Source: Canibacter zhuwentaonis
GTDB taxonomy: Bacteria; Actinomycetota; Actinomycetes; Actinomycetales; Microbacteriaceae
NCBI RefSeq assembly: GCF_018531125.1
Contig: NZ_JAHDSY010000001.1
Length of the DNA stretch: 64,000 nt
Strand: one strand, 5' to 3'
Part shown: one piece after another, positions 19,076 through 27,132 of the stretch
How the letters are laid out: every line of letters begins with the position of its first letter
Position numbering within the stretch: the first letter of the stretch is position 1
Translations under genes and position numbers: made by a program
The notes under the pieces: generated by a model
Seen by the model: the letters and a program-made list of their open reading frames with translations, nothing else
Databases searched by the model: none
What the model was told of the DNA's origin: nothing

Positions 19076-19678
19076 TTAACTACCACTTATATCTGACTTA
19101 ATCTCAATGGCGCGGCGGATCGCACTGCGTGCCGCGGCATACTCGCCTGCGGCGCGCAACACAATGCCGTAGCGCTGCTGCGCCTGCCAGTTATCGGGCT
19201 GCTGCTGCGCTATTTCGCGCAACTCTGGCAGCGCCGCCAGCGCGTCCGCGCGATTGACGCGCCCGCTGTTATCGACGCGAATCTGCAGATCCACAACCCC
19301 GCCCTGCGCGTCCAGCTCTGCTGACAGTTTGCTTGCCCGGTAGCCGAATTTCAGCTCCTGATACAGCCCCCACAGCGCGATCAGGCTCAGCACGGCAAGA
19401 CCCGCGGACATCAGCACCCCAACAATACTGCCCGAGCTGGACAGCACAACCGTACGGTACAGCACACCGCCTATATAAACGAGCAAAAGCACCGCCATTA
19501 TTGGCACAGCGGCAAATTTAAGGCGGTGTTGGCGCGGTTGTGCAGCCAGCCCGCTGTTTTTAGCCCTCGCGTCAGCTATGCCCGAATTTGCACTCTCAGA
19601 GCTGGTTGCCGGCAGTTTTGTAACCTGCGGATCGGTTGCCCCCGGGGTTGCAAACTCCCCTTCAGCATTGCGCGACAC
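19076..19678 (-). CDS. Unknown membrane protein with C-terminal tetratricopeptide-like part
   Basis: A 200-residue protein I do not recognise as a named family. Residues 1-50 are hydrophilic and Ala/Ser-rich. Two membrane segments follow (about 54-75, FAAVPIMAVLLLVYIGGVLY, and 82-106). The C-terminal third (NRADALAALPELREIAQQQPDNWQAQQRYG, then AGEYAAARSAIRRAIEI) looks like one or two tetratricopeptide helices. The GTG start shares one base with the stop of the M16 peptidase (TAGTG), so the two are co-translated. A role in envelope protein handling with the peptidase is inference only. Confidence 0.8.
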   Translation of the reverse strand: MSRNAEGEFATPGATDPQVTKLPATSSESANSGIADARAKNSGLAAQPRQHRLKFAAVPIMAVLLLVYIGGVLYRTVVLSSSGSIVGVLMSAGLAVLSLIALWGLYQELKFGYRASKLSAELDAQGGVVDLQIRVDNSGRVNRADALAALPELREIAQQQPDNWQAQQRYGIVLRAAGEYAAARSAIRRAIEIKSDISGS

Positions 19679-21030
19679 TATTTAACCAATCCGGCGCGCG
19701 CAATATCGCCCACGGCAACCGTTGTGCTTAAGCCGCCCAGCAGGTATCCCGCAAGTTCTGTGATGTCGGCTTTGCTAACCGCTGCGATCCGCTCCTGTGC
19801 CGTGTCAAGATCCCAGAACTCTCCCGAACCCAATTCTGCCCGCGCGAGTCTGGCCATTCTTGTTTCTGAGCTCTCAAGCGCAAGCGCGGCGGATCCGCCA
19901 AGCTGCCCCACAGCACGCGCGAGTTCAGCATCGCTCACGGGCTCAGAAGCGATTTTTTCTAGCTCGGTTTTAGCAATTTGGATCACCCGTGCTGCTTTTT
20001 CGGGCGCGCACGCGGCGTACATTCCGAACACTCCGCCCGCCGCATAGCTTGAGCCAAAAGAGTACGCGGTGTATGCTAGCCCGTGTTTTTCACGGATTTC
20101 TTGAAACAGCCTGCTTGACATGCCGTCTCCAAAAATCGAGTTTAACACCGAAAACGCGAAGCGCCGCGAGTCACCACGCTTTAGCCCGGGGCCGCCTAGC
20201 AGCAGGTGCACCTGCTCGCTGCTGCGCTGTATAAAGTTTGCTTCGTGCGGCGCATACTCGGGTGTGGCAACGCTTGCGCGGCGCGGTGCGGGATCCGCCA
20301 CGAGCGCGCTATCCCAACTCTCACCGGCGGCTGCCACCGATGAGCTAACCTGTTTTACAAACTCCTCGTGATCAACAGCTCCCGCGGCCGTGACAACAAG
20401 CTGCGCCGGGGTGTAGTGCTGCTGATAGTGCTGCCAAACGCTCTGCCTGTTTGCGGCGCGGATAATTTCGGGAGTTCCCCCTATCGGGCGGCCAAGCGCA
20501 GAATCTGGCAGCACGGTTTCAAAAAATGTTTCGTGCGCTAAATCTTCGTGATCATCCGCTGCCATTGCGAGTTCTTCAAGAATAACGCCGCGCTCAAGCT
20601 CAAATTCGCGCTCATCAAGCACGCTTGCGCACACCATATCGCTCAGCAGTGCTACAGTGTGCGCAAGATCGGTGTCGCGCACTTTTGCGTGGTAGCAGGT
20701 AAACTCTTTTGCCGTCATCGCATTGTGCTGCGCGCCCATCATGTCAAACTCTTCTGCTATCTGATAGGCGCTGCGGCTCGCGGTTCCTTTAAACAGCAGG
20801 TGCTCCAAAAAATGTGTTGACCCCAGGCTGACGGGCTCTGTCGGCTTGTCTGCCTGCTCGTCTGCCGAGCCAACCCCCACCCAGTATCCCAGCGCAACGC
20901 TGCGCATACCGGGAATGTTCTCTGTGAGAATGCGCAGCCCGTTTGGTAACAGGGTGCGGCGTATCTGCACCCCGTTTAGATTAATACTGAACTCCGGTTG
21001 TAAATGCGGCAATAAAATTGGCTCTGTCAT
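19678..21030 (-). CDS. M16-family zinc peptidase
   Basis: A 450-residue peptidase of the mitochondrial-processing-peptidase-like M16B group. The inverted zinc motif HFLEH is at residues 73-77, and the third ligand region is ELERGVILEELAMAADDHED. GLAYTAYSFGSSYAAGGVFGMYAA near 330-350 is the usual second-domain segment. In actinobacteria this gene normally lies directly beside pnp; here the duplicated module at 21.06-22.66 kb separates them. The ATG at 21030 lies after a terminator hairpin at 21063-21096. Confidence 0.93.
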   Translation of the reverse strand: MTEPILLPHLQPEFSINLNGVQIRRTLLPNGLRILTENIPGMRSVALGYWVGVGSADEQADKPTEPVSLGSTHFLEHLLFKGTASRSAYQIAEEFDMMGAQHNAMTAKEFTCYHAKVRDTDLAHTVALLSDMVCASVLDEREFELERGVILEELAMAADDHEDLAHETFFETVLPDSALGRPIGGTPEIIRAANRQSVWQHYQQHYTPAQLVVTAAGAVDHEEFVKQVSSSVAAAGESWDSALVADPAPRRASVATPEYAPHEANFIQRSSEQVHLLLGGPGLKRGDSRRFAFSVLNSIFGDGMSSRLFQEIREKHGLAYTAYSFGSSYAAGGVFGMYAACAPEKAARVIQIAKTELEKIASEPVSDAELARAVGQLGGSAALALESSETRMARLARAELGSGEFWDLDTAQERIAAVSKADITELAGYLLGGLSTTVAVGDIARAGLVK

Positions 21031-21062
21031 GCCCTCTAGAGTAGCTAGCTAAACTGAAAATA

Positions 21063-21096
21063 GGAGGGTGCTAGCCAAAATCTACCAACACCCTCC
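21063..21096 (-). terminator. Terminator after the secreted-protein module
   Basis: Arms GGAGGGTG (21063-21070) and CACCCTCC (21089-21096) pair perfectly. On the minus strand the hairpin is followed by TATTTTCAGTTT. It lies 15 bases beyond the stop of the 68-residue membrane protein and before the M16 peptidase, so it should end the accessory transcript. Its sequence is unrelated to the two hairpins at 22075 and 22621. Confidence 0.75.
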
Positions 21097-21110
21097 CGGC
21101 AGCTTAACCG

Positions 21111-21317
21111 CTACGCTTTTCGCTCTTTCGCATCCTGATCTAATCGCCACAGACCAAACACGCAAAGAGCAGCACCGCCAGCGGCATATAGCCAGCTGTT
21201 AATATCCAACCATGTATCGCCGCTTAAAAACGATAATCTATAATACAGTGATATTAAAACCTTGAAAACAACCAGTGTCAAAAGAAATTGAAACCATATA
21301 TTCGTAAAAAGTTTCAT
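21111..21317 (-). CDS. Small two-helix membrane protein, partner of the secreted protein
   Basis: A 68-residue protein with two predicted membrane helices (about residues 8-26 and 42-59), separated by a polar loop FLSGDTWLDINSW, and a charged tail RLDQDAKERKA. It is clearly paralogous to the 71-residue product at 22183-22398 (FLSGETWVNLESW in the same place). The start ATG has a TAGGAGG site. It follows the secreted-protein gene by 21 bases. I do not recognise a named family; an immunity or membrane-anchor role for the upstream product is inference. Confidence 0.8.
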   Translation of the reverse strand: MKLFTNIWFQFLLTLVVFKVLISLYYRLSFLSGDTWLDINSWLYAAGGAALCVFGLWRLDQDAKERKA

Positions 21318-21338
21318 ATTAAACCTCCTAGCATTAAC

Positions 21339-21929
21339 TTAAAGTTTTCTATGACAAGCAAGTGCTGCCGCACCAAGCGATATCGCTATCCTAGCTGGTC
21401 CTCCAAGCGCTCGAACCAAAGAAGGACCAAGGATTCTAGCAACAGTTCTTGCAGTTAGACCCCAGTTCCGTGCCCTCACACCCTCTCTTATCGCGCGGAG
21501 AATTCCAGGAAACTTGCGAACACTAAACCCAAGCAGGCGGTCTCCTATACACTCTACGAACTCAGGCACTCCCATGACAGATGCTGTAGCGTATGAATTT
21601 TGTTTTTTTCCATCAAGAGAATTAATAGCGTATGCTAATGCATAAAAATCGCTAAGCTTACTTTCATAACCTGCAGCCTTTATATATGCTTCATTAACAT
21701 ACACTCGACCTTGATCGTTTACAGGCAGATAATGTGTGAATATAAATTCCAGATCAGAAGCAAGCTGATCTATATCTATACTTTCTTGTGTTTGAGAAGA
21801 AGCGTGCTGATAGCTATTACTCTCAAAAGTACCAGCTACAGCCACTCCAGATGTGGCGAAAACAAGCGAAGCAGTCAGTGGTACGCCGACGAGGCACTTC
21901 ACCATACGCGAGTTACGTAAAATAATCAT
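21339..21929 (-). CDS. Secreted protein of unknown function (possible bacteriocin-like or toxin-like)
   Basis: A 196-residue protein with an export signal: basic start, hydrophobic VGVPLTASLVFATSGVAVA, and a likely cleavage after A30-V31-A32. The mature region has a polar first half and a helical, glycine- and alanine-rich last 60 residues (RNWGLTARTVARILGPSLVRALGGPARIA) ending in ACHRKL. After cleavage only two cysteines remain, C127 and C192, which could form a disulphide. A promoter and an operator-like repeat lie just upstream. No enzyme motif is visible. Small size, signal peptide and a tightly linked small membrane protein resemble bacteriocin/immunity pairs, but this is unproven. Confidence 0.82.
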   Translation of the reverse strand: MIILRNSRMVKCLVGVPLTASLVFATSGVAVAGTFESNSYQHASSQTQESIDIDQLASDLEFIFTHYLPVNDQGRVYVNEAYIKAAGYESKLSDFYALAYAINSLDGKKQNSYATASVMGVPEFVECIGDRLLGFSVRKFPGILRAIREGVRARNWGLTARTVARILGPSLVRALGGPARIAISLGAAALACHRKL

Positions 21930-21957
21930 GTCCCTAGTAGTCCTTTCTTTGATAGGA

Positions 21958-21977
21958 TATCGATACGTCTATCGATA
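21958..21977. promoter_or_regulatory. Operator-like repeat overlapping the transcription start region, copy 1
   Basis: TATCGATA at 21958-21965 and again at 21970-21977, separated by CGTC. Each half is itself palindromic, so the element is both a direct and an inverted repeat. It lies directly downstream of the -10 box of the secreted-protein promoter, where a repressor would block transcription. The related sequence at 22521-22538 holds the same position in copy 2. Confidence 0.65.
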
Positions 21978-21982
21978 ATTAA

Positions 21983-22011
21983 TTTGTAGCACAAAAATCA
22001 CATAAAGTCAA
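21983..22011 (-). promoter_or_regulatory. Promoter of the secreted-protein module, copy 1
   Basis: On the minus strand a -35 box TTGACT (22006-22011) and a -10 box TACAAA (21983-21988) are separated by 17 bases. This is a good sigma-70-type match about 55 bases before the start codon, with the TATCGATA repeat immediately downstream. Confidence 0.65.
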
Positions 22012-22074
22012 AATCATTTCAAGCGCAATGTTTTCTAATCGTATCTTTCCAAACAGATCATGTTAAATGTCTGT

Positions 22075-22119
22075 ATAAACAAAGCGGAGTCTCGCCCAGC
22101 AATAATCCGCTTTGTTTAT
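22075..22119. terminator. Perfect 14-bp hairpin after the second small membrane gene
   Basis: Arms ATAAACAAAGCGGA (22075-22088) and TCCGCTTTGTTTAT (22106-22119) are perfectly complementary. It lies about 60 bases after the 71-residue gene and before promoter copy 1, and the T-rich arms suit a terminator in either direction. It aligns over its whole length with the hairpin at 22621-22663, and the two differ by compensating changes in the stem. Confidence 0.75.
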
Positions 22120-22182
22120 GACCAGACTAAAGATAAAAGGGGTCAACTCAAAATAAACTAGTGCTCCTTTACAAACTAAACA

Positions 22183-22398
22183 CTAACCTTTTTTTTCTTG
22201 CGCAGAGTCCCATAATCGTTGACCTAACGGCATAGCAAACGTAGCAACAATCGCAAAGAGAACAGCGAATATCCAACTTTCCAGGTTTACCCACGTCTCA
22301 CCGCTTAAAAACGGTAATCCTTGAAACACCCCAAACAGAAGTTTGAAAAAAAGCAGCGACAGAATAAAATCAAATACTGTGAGTAAAGAAAGCTTCAT
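22183..22398 (-). CDS. Small two-helix membrane protein, paralogue
   Basis: A 71-residue protein with two membrane helices (about 8-26 and 43-61), the loop FLSGETWVNLESW and a charged tail ending AQEKKG. It is the paralogue of the 68-residue protein at 21111-21317. The ATG is preceded by GGAGAATAAA, where the GGAG site lies inside the last codons of the 30-codon remnant upstream. It is kept intact although the secreted-protein gene of this copy has been lost. Confidence 0.78.
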   Translation of the reverse strand: MKLSLLTVFDFILSLLFFKLLFGVFQGLPFLSGETWVNLESWIFAVLFAIVATFAMPLGQRLWDSAQEKKG

Positions 22399-22399
22399 T

Positions 22400-22492
22400 T
22401 TATTCTCCCATCAACGGGCAAAATCTATAAAGCAACTTATCCTTATTGAACAAAGCAGTATCTAACCGCCTAAAATTGCGTGAAATAATCAT
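22400..22492 (-). pseudogene. Remnant of the second copy of the secreted-protein gene
   Basis: An ATG at 22492 opens a 30-codon frame beginning MIISRN, matching the MIILRN start of the intact gene, then diverges (FRRLDTALFNK...) and stops one base before the ATG of the small membrane gene. The upstream leader matches copy 1 closely. The simplest reading is an internal deletion that removed the signal peptide and mature protein. A short translated leader peptide is possible instead. Confidence 0.65.
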
Positions 22493-22520
22493 GTAACCAG
22501 CAGTCCCTTCCTTGATAGGA

Positions 22521-22538
22521 TATCGACGAGTCTCGATA
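22521..22538. promoter_or_regulatory. Operator-like inverted repeat, copy 2
   Basis: TATCGA (22521-22526) and TCGATA (22533-22538) form an inverted repeat with a six-base spacer CGAGTC. It sits in the same place relative to the promoter as the TATCGATA repeat of copy 1, and both copies share the preceding TTGATAGGA. Conservation of the half-sites with changed spacing suggests a binding site. Confidence 0.6.
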
Positions 22539-22543
22539 ATCTA

Positions 22544-22570
22544 TTTATACCACAGGTAGCATAAAGTTCA
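22544..22570 (-). promoter_or_regulatory. Probable promoter of module copy 2
   Basis: On the minus strand a -10 box TATAAA (22544-22549) aligns with that of copy 1. The element aligning with its -35 box is TGAACT (22565-22570), with a 15-base spacer against 17 in copy 1. The shortened spacer suggests weaker activity. Confidence 0.5.
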
Positions 22571-22620
22571 TAATTAACACAATCGCAACTCTGCTTCAGA
22601 ACTCCACCTAACAGGAACAT

Positions 22621-22663
22621 AAACAAATACGGAGTCCCGCGTAGCAAGACTCCGTATTTGTTT
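22621..22663 (-). terminator. Terminator of pnp, 16-bp perfect hairpin
   Basis: Arms AAACAAATACGGAGTC (22621-22636) and GACTCCGTATTTGTTT (22648-22663) pair without mismatch around an 11-base loop. It starts about 19 bases after the pnp stop on the minus strand, with T-rich sequence in the descending arm. It is homologous to the hairpin at 22075-22119. Confidence 0.85.
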
Positions 22664-22681
22664 GACCGAGATTACTAAGGC

Positions 22682-24925
22682 TTATTCAGCGCTCTCGTCG
22701 TTATCATCAGAGGCTGGCATTACCAGCGCGAGTGACAGCTTACCGCGATCATCAATCCGGCTCACCTCAACAAGCACTTTCTGACCCACGTTAAGCACCT
22801 CTTCAAGGTCATTAACGCGCTTGCCCTCGTTCAGCTTGCGCACCTCAGAAATGTGCAAAAGCCCGTCACGCCCTGGCAGCAGCGAAATAAACGCGCCGAG
22901 CCCCTCACGCAGGTTTACAACTGTGCCAAGATACTGCTCGCCAACCTCGGGGTTCTGCGGGTTCGCGATTGCGTTTACCTGCGCAACAGCCGCGTCAGCA
23001 GCGCTTGCCTGATCCGCTCCAATATAGACTGTGCCGTCATCATCAATTGAGATTTCAGCGCCCGTCTCGTCTTGGATGCCGTTAATGGTTTTACCCTTAG
23101 GACCGATCAGCTCGCCGATCTTATCAACCGGGATTTTCACGGTCACAATACGCGGCGCAGTTGGCGCCATTTCGTCAGGTTCGCTAATAGCCTCGTTAAT
23201 CAGCTCAAGAATCGTGTCGCGCGCCTCTTTAGCCTGCGACAGAGCACCCACAAGCACATCCGATGGGATACCGTCAAGTTTAGTGTCAAGCTGGATCGCG
23301 GTCACAAAATCACTTGTTCCAGCAACTTTGAAGTCCATATCGCCGAGCGCATCTTCAGCGCCCAGAATATCTGTCAGGGTTGCATACCTGGTAACGCCGT
23401 CAACCTCGTCGCTCACAAGCCCCATTGCGATACCCGCAACCGGTGCGCGGAGCGGCACACCAGCATTTAGCAGCGCAAGGGTTGAAGCGCACACCGAGCC
23501 CATCGAGGTTGAGCCGTTTGAGCCCAAAGCCTCAGAAACCTGGCGGATCGCGTAAGGGAACTCCTCACGGCTAGGCAAAACAGGAACTAGCGCCCGCTCT
23601 GCCAAGAATCCGTGACCGATTTCGCGACGCTTAGGGCTGCCCACGCGACCTGTCTCACCCGTTGAATAAGGTGGGAAATTGTAGTGGTGCATATAGCGCT
23701 TTGCGGTTGCAGGAGACAGCGAATCTATCTGCTGCTCCATCTTTAGCATATTCAGGGTTGTAACGCCCAGAATCTGAGTTTCACCGCGCTGGAACAGAGC
23801 CGATCCGTGCACTCTCGGAATTACCTGCACCTCAGCGTCAAGAGCCCTGATGTCGCGCAGCCCGCGCCCGTCGATCCGCGCGCCCTCTTTCAAAATGCGC
23901 GCGCGCACAATCTGCTTTGTCACCGACTTGTACGCCGCAGCAACCTGCGATAGCGCAGTTTCGGGGAGTTCTTCACACTCAACACGCGCAGTAATTTCAG
24001 CAACAACGCGCTCTTTTAGCTCGTCATCAGCCTGCTGGCGCTCCTGCTTGTCTGCGATTTTGTAAATATCTACAAGCTCTGCCGCTGCAAGCTCGGCAAC
24101 AGCGTTGTACAGCTCGGTTTCGTACGGCGGGAAAACCGGATACTCAGCAAGCTCTTTGGCCGCCTGCGCCGCAAGCTCCTGCTGCGCATCCACCAGCACA
24201 CTAATAAACTTCTTAGATGCTTCAAGACCCTCTGCAACAACGCTCTCATCGGGTTTACGCGCGCCGTCCTGAATCAGCTCCCAGCTGATCTCGGTCGACT
24301 CCGCCTCAACCATCATAATCGCGATGTCTTTTGAGCCGTCAGCCGCAGTAACCTGCCTTCCTGCAACAACCAGATCAAAAACGGCTTTCTCAAGCTGTTT
24401 TGCGGATGGGAAAGCAACCCACTGATCTTCTATAAACGCCATACGCACACCGCCGATTGGCCCGGAGAAAGGCAGACCTGAAATCTGGGTTGCAGCGCTG
24501 GCGGCGTTAATTGCTAGCGCGTCATAAAACTCGCCCGGAGCAATAGACAGCACAGTTACAACAATCTGCACCTCGTTGCGAAGCCCGTCAATAAACGACG
24601 GACGTAGCGGACGGTCAATCAAACGGCAAACAAGAATGGCTTCTGTGCTCGGGCGACCTTCCCTGCGGAAAAAAGAACCGGGGATTTTACCCGCAGCGTA
24701 TGCGCGCTCTTCAACATCTACTGTAAGCGGAAAAAAGTCAAAGTTTTCACGAGGCTGCTTTGAAACGCTAGTAGCGCTCAACAACATTGTTTCCTCGTCT
24801 AGGTATGCAGCAACAGCTCCCTGCGCCTGCTGCGCAAGCCTGCCCGTCTCAAAACGAACAGTACGAGTGCCGAATTTGCCGTTGTCTATTACGGCTTCAG
24901 CGAATTTAATTTCAGGACCCTCCAC
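22682..24925 (-). CDS. pnp: Polynucleotide phosphorylase
   Basis: PNPase degrades RNA 3' to 5' with phosphate. The 747-residue protein has the first RNase PH core (FFPLTVDVEERAYAAGKIPGSFFRREGRPSTEAIL), an alpha linker, the second core (GRDIRAL-type segment then FQRGETQILGVTTL, DSLSPATAKRYMHHYNFPPYSTGETGR, GSNGSTSMGSVCASTLALLNAGVP), a KH domain (IGELIGPKGKTINGIQDETGAEISIDDDG, near 600-640) and an S1 domain (GEQYLGTVVNLREGLGAFISLLPGRDGLLHISE). All domains are complete. The 5' side has a 236-base space from the serA end, containing the serA terminator. Confidence 0.97.
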   Translation of the reverse strand: MEGPEIKFAEAVIDNGKFGTRTVRFETGRLAQQAQGAVAAYLDEETMLLSATSVSKQPRENFDFFPLTVDVEERAYAAGKIPGSFFRREGRPSTEAILVCRLIDRPLRPSFIDGLRNEVQIVVTVLSIAPGEFYDALAINAASAATQISGLPFSGPIGGVRMAFIEDQWVAFPSAKQLEKAVFDLVVAGRQVTAADGSKDIAIMMVEAESTEISWELIQDGARKPDESVVAEGLEASKKFISVLVDAQQELAAQAAKELAEYPVFPPYETELYNAVAELAAAELVDIYKIADKQERQQADDELKERVVAEITARVECEELPETALSQVAAAYKSVTKQIVRARILKEGARIDGRGLRDIRALDAEVQVIPRVHGSALFQRGETQILGVTTLNMLKMEQQIDSLSPATAKRYMHHYNFPPYSTGETGRVGSPKRREIGHGFLAERALVPVLPSREEFPYAIRQVSEALGSNGSTSMGSVCASTLALLNAGVPLRAPVAGIAMGLVSDEVDGVTRYATLTDILGAEDALGDMDFKVAGTSDFVTAIQLDTKLDGIPSDVLVGALSQAKEARDTILELINEAISEPDEMAPTAPRIVTVKIPVDKIGELIGPKGKTINGIQDETGAEISIDDDGTVYIGADQASAADAAVAQVNAIANPQNPEVGEQYLGTVVNLREGLGAFISLLPGRDGLLHISEVRKLNEGKRVNDLEEVLNVGQKVLVEVSRIDDRGKLSLALVMPASDDNDESAE

Positions 24926-25080
24926 GGATTCTCCTTATCGTTCACGAGCGCACCGGACAACTCCCGCTCCTGATCGTCAGTTGAAAACCACCTAAAACAA
25001 AGTTTTTTAAGTAATCCACAACCGAAGACCAGCAAATGCGCTCTTAAGTTTTTGTGTATTAACGGCCTATAAAGCCGGTA

Positions 25081-25113
25081 GGGCGATGATAGAAACTATT
25101 TCCACCATCGCCC
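25081..25113 (-). terminator. Terminator after serA
   Basis: Arms GGGCGATG (25081-25088) and CATCGCCC (25106-25113) pair perfectly. An outer GGTAG/CTACC pair just outside extends the stem after a small bulge. It lies about 50 bases beyond the serA stop, at the end of the ilv-serA run and before pnp. Confidence 0.7.
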
Positions 25114-25161
25114 CAAGCCTACCACCTATAACCATAAAATAACCGGTTAAAGGGCAGAGAT

Positions 25162-26748
25162 TTAATCTTCTGTAACGTTTACCGCTTTTACAAGATCCGC
25201 CGCAATCACCTCGCGCACCTGCGCAACCTGCCCAGGCGCAACCGCACTATCCAGCGCCAAAACCGACAGCGCATGATTGCGTTTTGCATTTCTAGAAATC
25301 TGCATCCCGATAATATTAACCCCGGCTTCGCCGAGAATTGTGCCGTAGCTGGCAACAACTCCGGGACGATCCTGATACCACATAACAAGCAGGTGCGCCG
25401 ATAACGGCAGCTCCAGCTCATAGCCGTTAATGCCGATTAGCTTTTCAATCTGCTTTGCGCCGGTGAGCGTGCCAGCAACTTCGATTTGTTCAGCATCGCT
25501 CGTTGCGCCACGCAAAATTATTGCGTTTCTGTAGCTGTCAGACTCGCTGGTTTTTTCAAAGCGCACCTCAATTCCCCGCTGCTGTGCAAGCAGTGGCGCG
25601 TTCACATACGAAACAGGCTCGCTCACTATTCCCGCAAGCACACCTTTTAGCGCGGCAAGGCGTAAAACCTCAACCTCGTAAGTGGCAAGCTCTCCTCGCA
25701 CTTCAACCTCGAGCGACACCACAGGCGCATCCGCAATCGCGGCAAAAACCTGCCCGAGCTTCTCAGTAAGCGGCAGTCCCGGGCGCACATACGGGTCAAT
25801 CACCCCGCCTGCAACGTTCACCGCATCGGGCACCAGCTCGCCCGCGAGTGCGCGCCGCACACTACGCGCAACAGACACCCCGGCTTTCTCCTGCGCCTCT
25901 GCCGTGGACGCGCCCAGGTGCGGGGTCAAATGCACCAGCGGATGCCCCACCAGTTTATTATCAACGGGCGGCTCCGCTGTGAAAACATCGAGCGCCGCCC
26001 CAGCAATCTGCCCCGCTTCAAGCGCCTCAAACAGCGCGGCTTCGTCAATTAAACCACCGCGAGCCACGTTCACAACGTAGGCGCTGCTCTGCATTGCAGC
26101 AAGCTGCTTAACGCCAATCATGCCAACGGTTTCTGACGTGCGCGGCATATGAATCGTCACAAAGTCTGCGCGCCGCACCAGCTCATCCAACGACACCAGT
26201 TGCGCGCCCAGTTGCTGCGCGCGCGCCGCTGAAACATAAGGGTCATAGGCAATCAGCTCAACGCCAAACCCTTTTAGACGCTCAGCAACCAGCCCGCCAA
26301 TCCGCCCCAAACCAATAATTCCAACGGTTTTTTCGTAGAGTTCGATCCCCGTAAAAGCTGCGCGCTGCCATTTGCCAGCTGCCAAAGACGCGTGCGCCTG
26401 CGGCAGCTTGCGAGCCAGCGAGAGAATGTGCGCAACTGTGAGCTCAGCGGCGCTAATCACGTTTGAGGTTGGTGCGTTAACAACCATCACACCCGCCTGT
26501 GTGGCGGCAGCAACATCAACGTTATCAAGCCCCACTCCGGCGCGCGCAATAACCTTTAGTTTTGATGCCCAGCTCAGAGCCTCCGCGTCAATCTGGGTTG
26601 CCGACCTGACTATTACCGCGTCAGTATCCGCTATTGCACCGCGCAGCGCGTCACGATCGGTGCCGTCAATATTAACGATATTAAAACCCTCACCAAACGC
26701 GGCAACGGTTGCCGGCGAAAGTTTTTCTGCAAGAAGTATTTTATGCAC
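25162..26748 (-). CDS. serA: D-3-phosphoglycerate dehydrogenase
   Basis: SerA starts serine synthesis. The 528-residue protein is the long actinobacterial form: substrate/NAD domains with KVIARAGVGLDNVDV near 65-80, GxGxxG motif VGIIGLGRIGG near 143-153, catalytic region NVARGGLIDEAAL and LTPHLGASTAEAQ, then an allosteric substrate-binding domain (about 320-450) and a C-terminal ACT domain (HLLVMWYQDRPGVVASYGTILGEAGVNI). It is last in a seven-gene minus-strand run from ilvD, 13 bases after a small membrane-protein gene. Confidence 0.96.
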   Translation of the reverse strand: MHKILLAEKLSPATVAAFGEGFNIVNIDGTDRDALRGAIADTDAVIVRSATQIDAEALSWASKLKVIARAGVGLDNVDVAAATQAGVMVVNAPTSNVISAAELTVAHILSLARKLPQAHASLAAGKWQRAAFTGIELYEKTVGIIGLGRIGGLVAERLKGFGVELIAYDPYVSAARAQQLGAQLVSLDELVRRADFVTIHMPRTSETVGMIGVKQLAAMQSSAYVVNVARGGLIDEAALFEALEAGQIAGAALDVFTAEPPVDNKLVGHPLVHLTPHLGASTAEAQEKAGVSVARSVRRALAGELVPDAVNVAGGVIDPYVRPGLPLTEKLGQVFAAIADAPVVSLEVEVRGELATYEVEVLRLAALKGVLAGIVSEPVSYVNAPLLAQQRGIEVRFEKTSESDSYRNAIILRGATSDAEQIEVAGTLTGAKQIEKLIGINGYELELPLSAHLLVMWYQDRPGVVASYGTILGEAGVNIIGMQISRNAKRNHALSVLALDSAVAPGQVAQVREVIAADLVKAVNVTED

Positions 26749-26761
26749 TCTGTCTCTTTCT

Positions 26762-27130
26762 CTATGAAGCTGTAACCGGGCTTAAATAGAGTCCCTGTGG
26801 TACTAAGTATAAAAGTTCTATTTGCAAACACGAAAAACCCGCCAGCCCGCAGCACAACAGCACCGGGTAAACAAACCAGCGCGGCTTAACCGCCCGCGCA
26901 TACAGTGTTACGCCCGCGGCAATAATAAGCGGCAGCGCAACCGCTAGCAGCAACAGCACCCAGCCGGCAGCAGAAACAGTTGTGCCCAGGCTCGCGGCAA
27001 TGCGGATCATCCCAACCAGGTTACCAACTCCGGTTGTTGTGGCATATAAATATCCCACCAGTAGCAGCGCGGTAAGCACCGTCACAATTATTTTTTGCGG
27101 CGTAAAAACGTTTTTAGAATCTTTTTTCAC
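26762..27130 (-). CDS. Unknown membrane protein in the ilv-serA run
   Basis: A 122-residue protein with three to four hydrophobic segments (about 13-30, 54-77, 84-104) after a short basic start MKKDSKNVFTPQK. No family is recognised. It starts two bases after the upstream 152-residue membrane-protein gene and ends 13 bases before serA, so it is surely in the same transcript. Pairing of two such genes between ilvC and serA may be lineage-specific. Confidence 0.8.
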   Translation of the reverse strand: MKKDSKNVFTPQKIIVTVLTALLLVGYLYATTTGVGNLVGMIRIAASLGTTVSAAGWVLLLLAVALPLIIAAGVTLYARAVKPRWFVYPVLLCCGLAGFSCLQIELLYLVPQGLYLSPVTAS

Positions 27131-27132
27131 GG

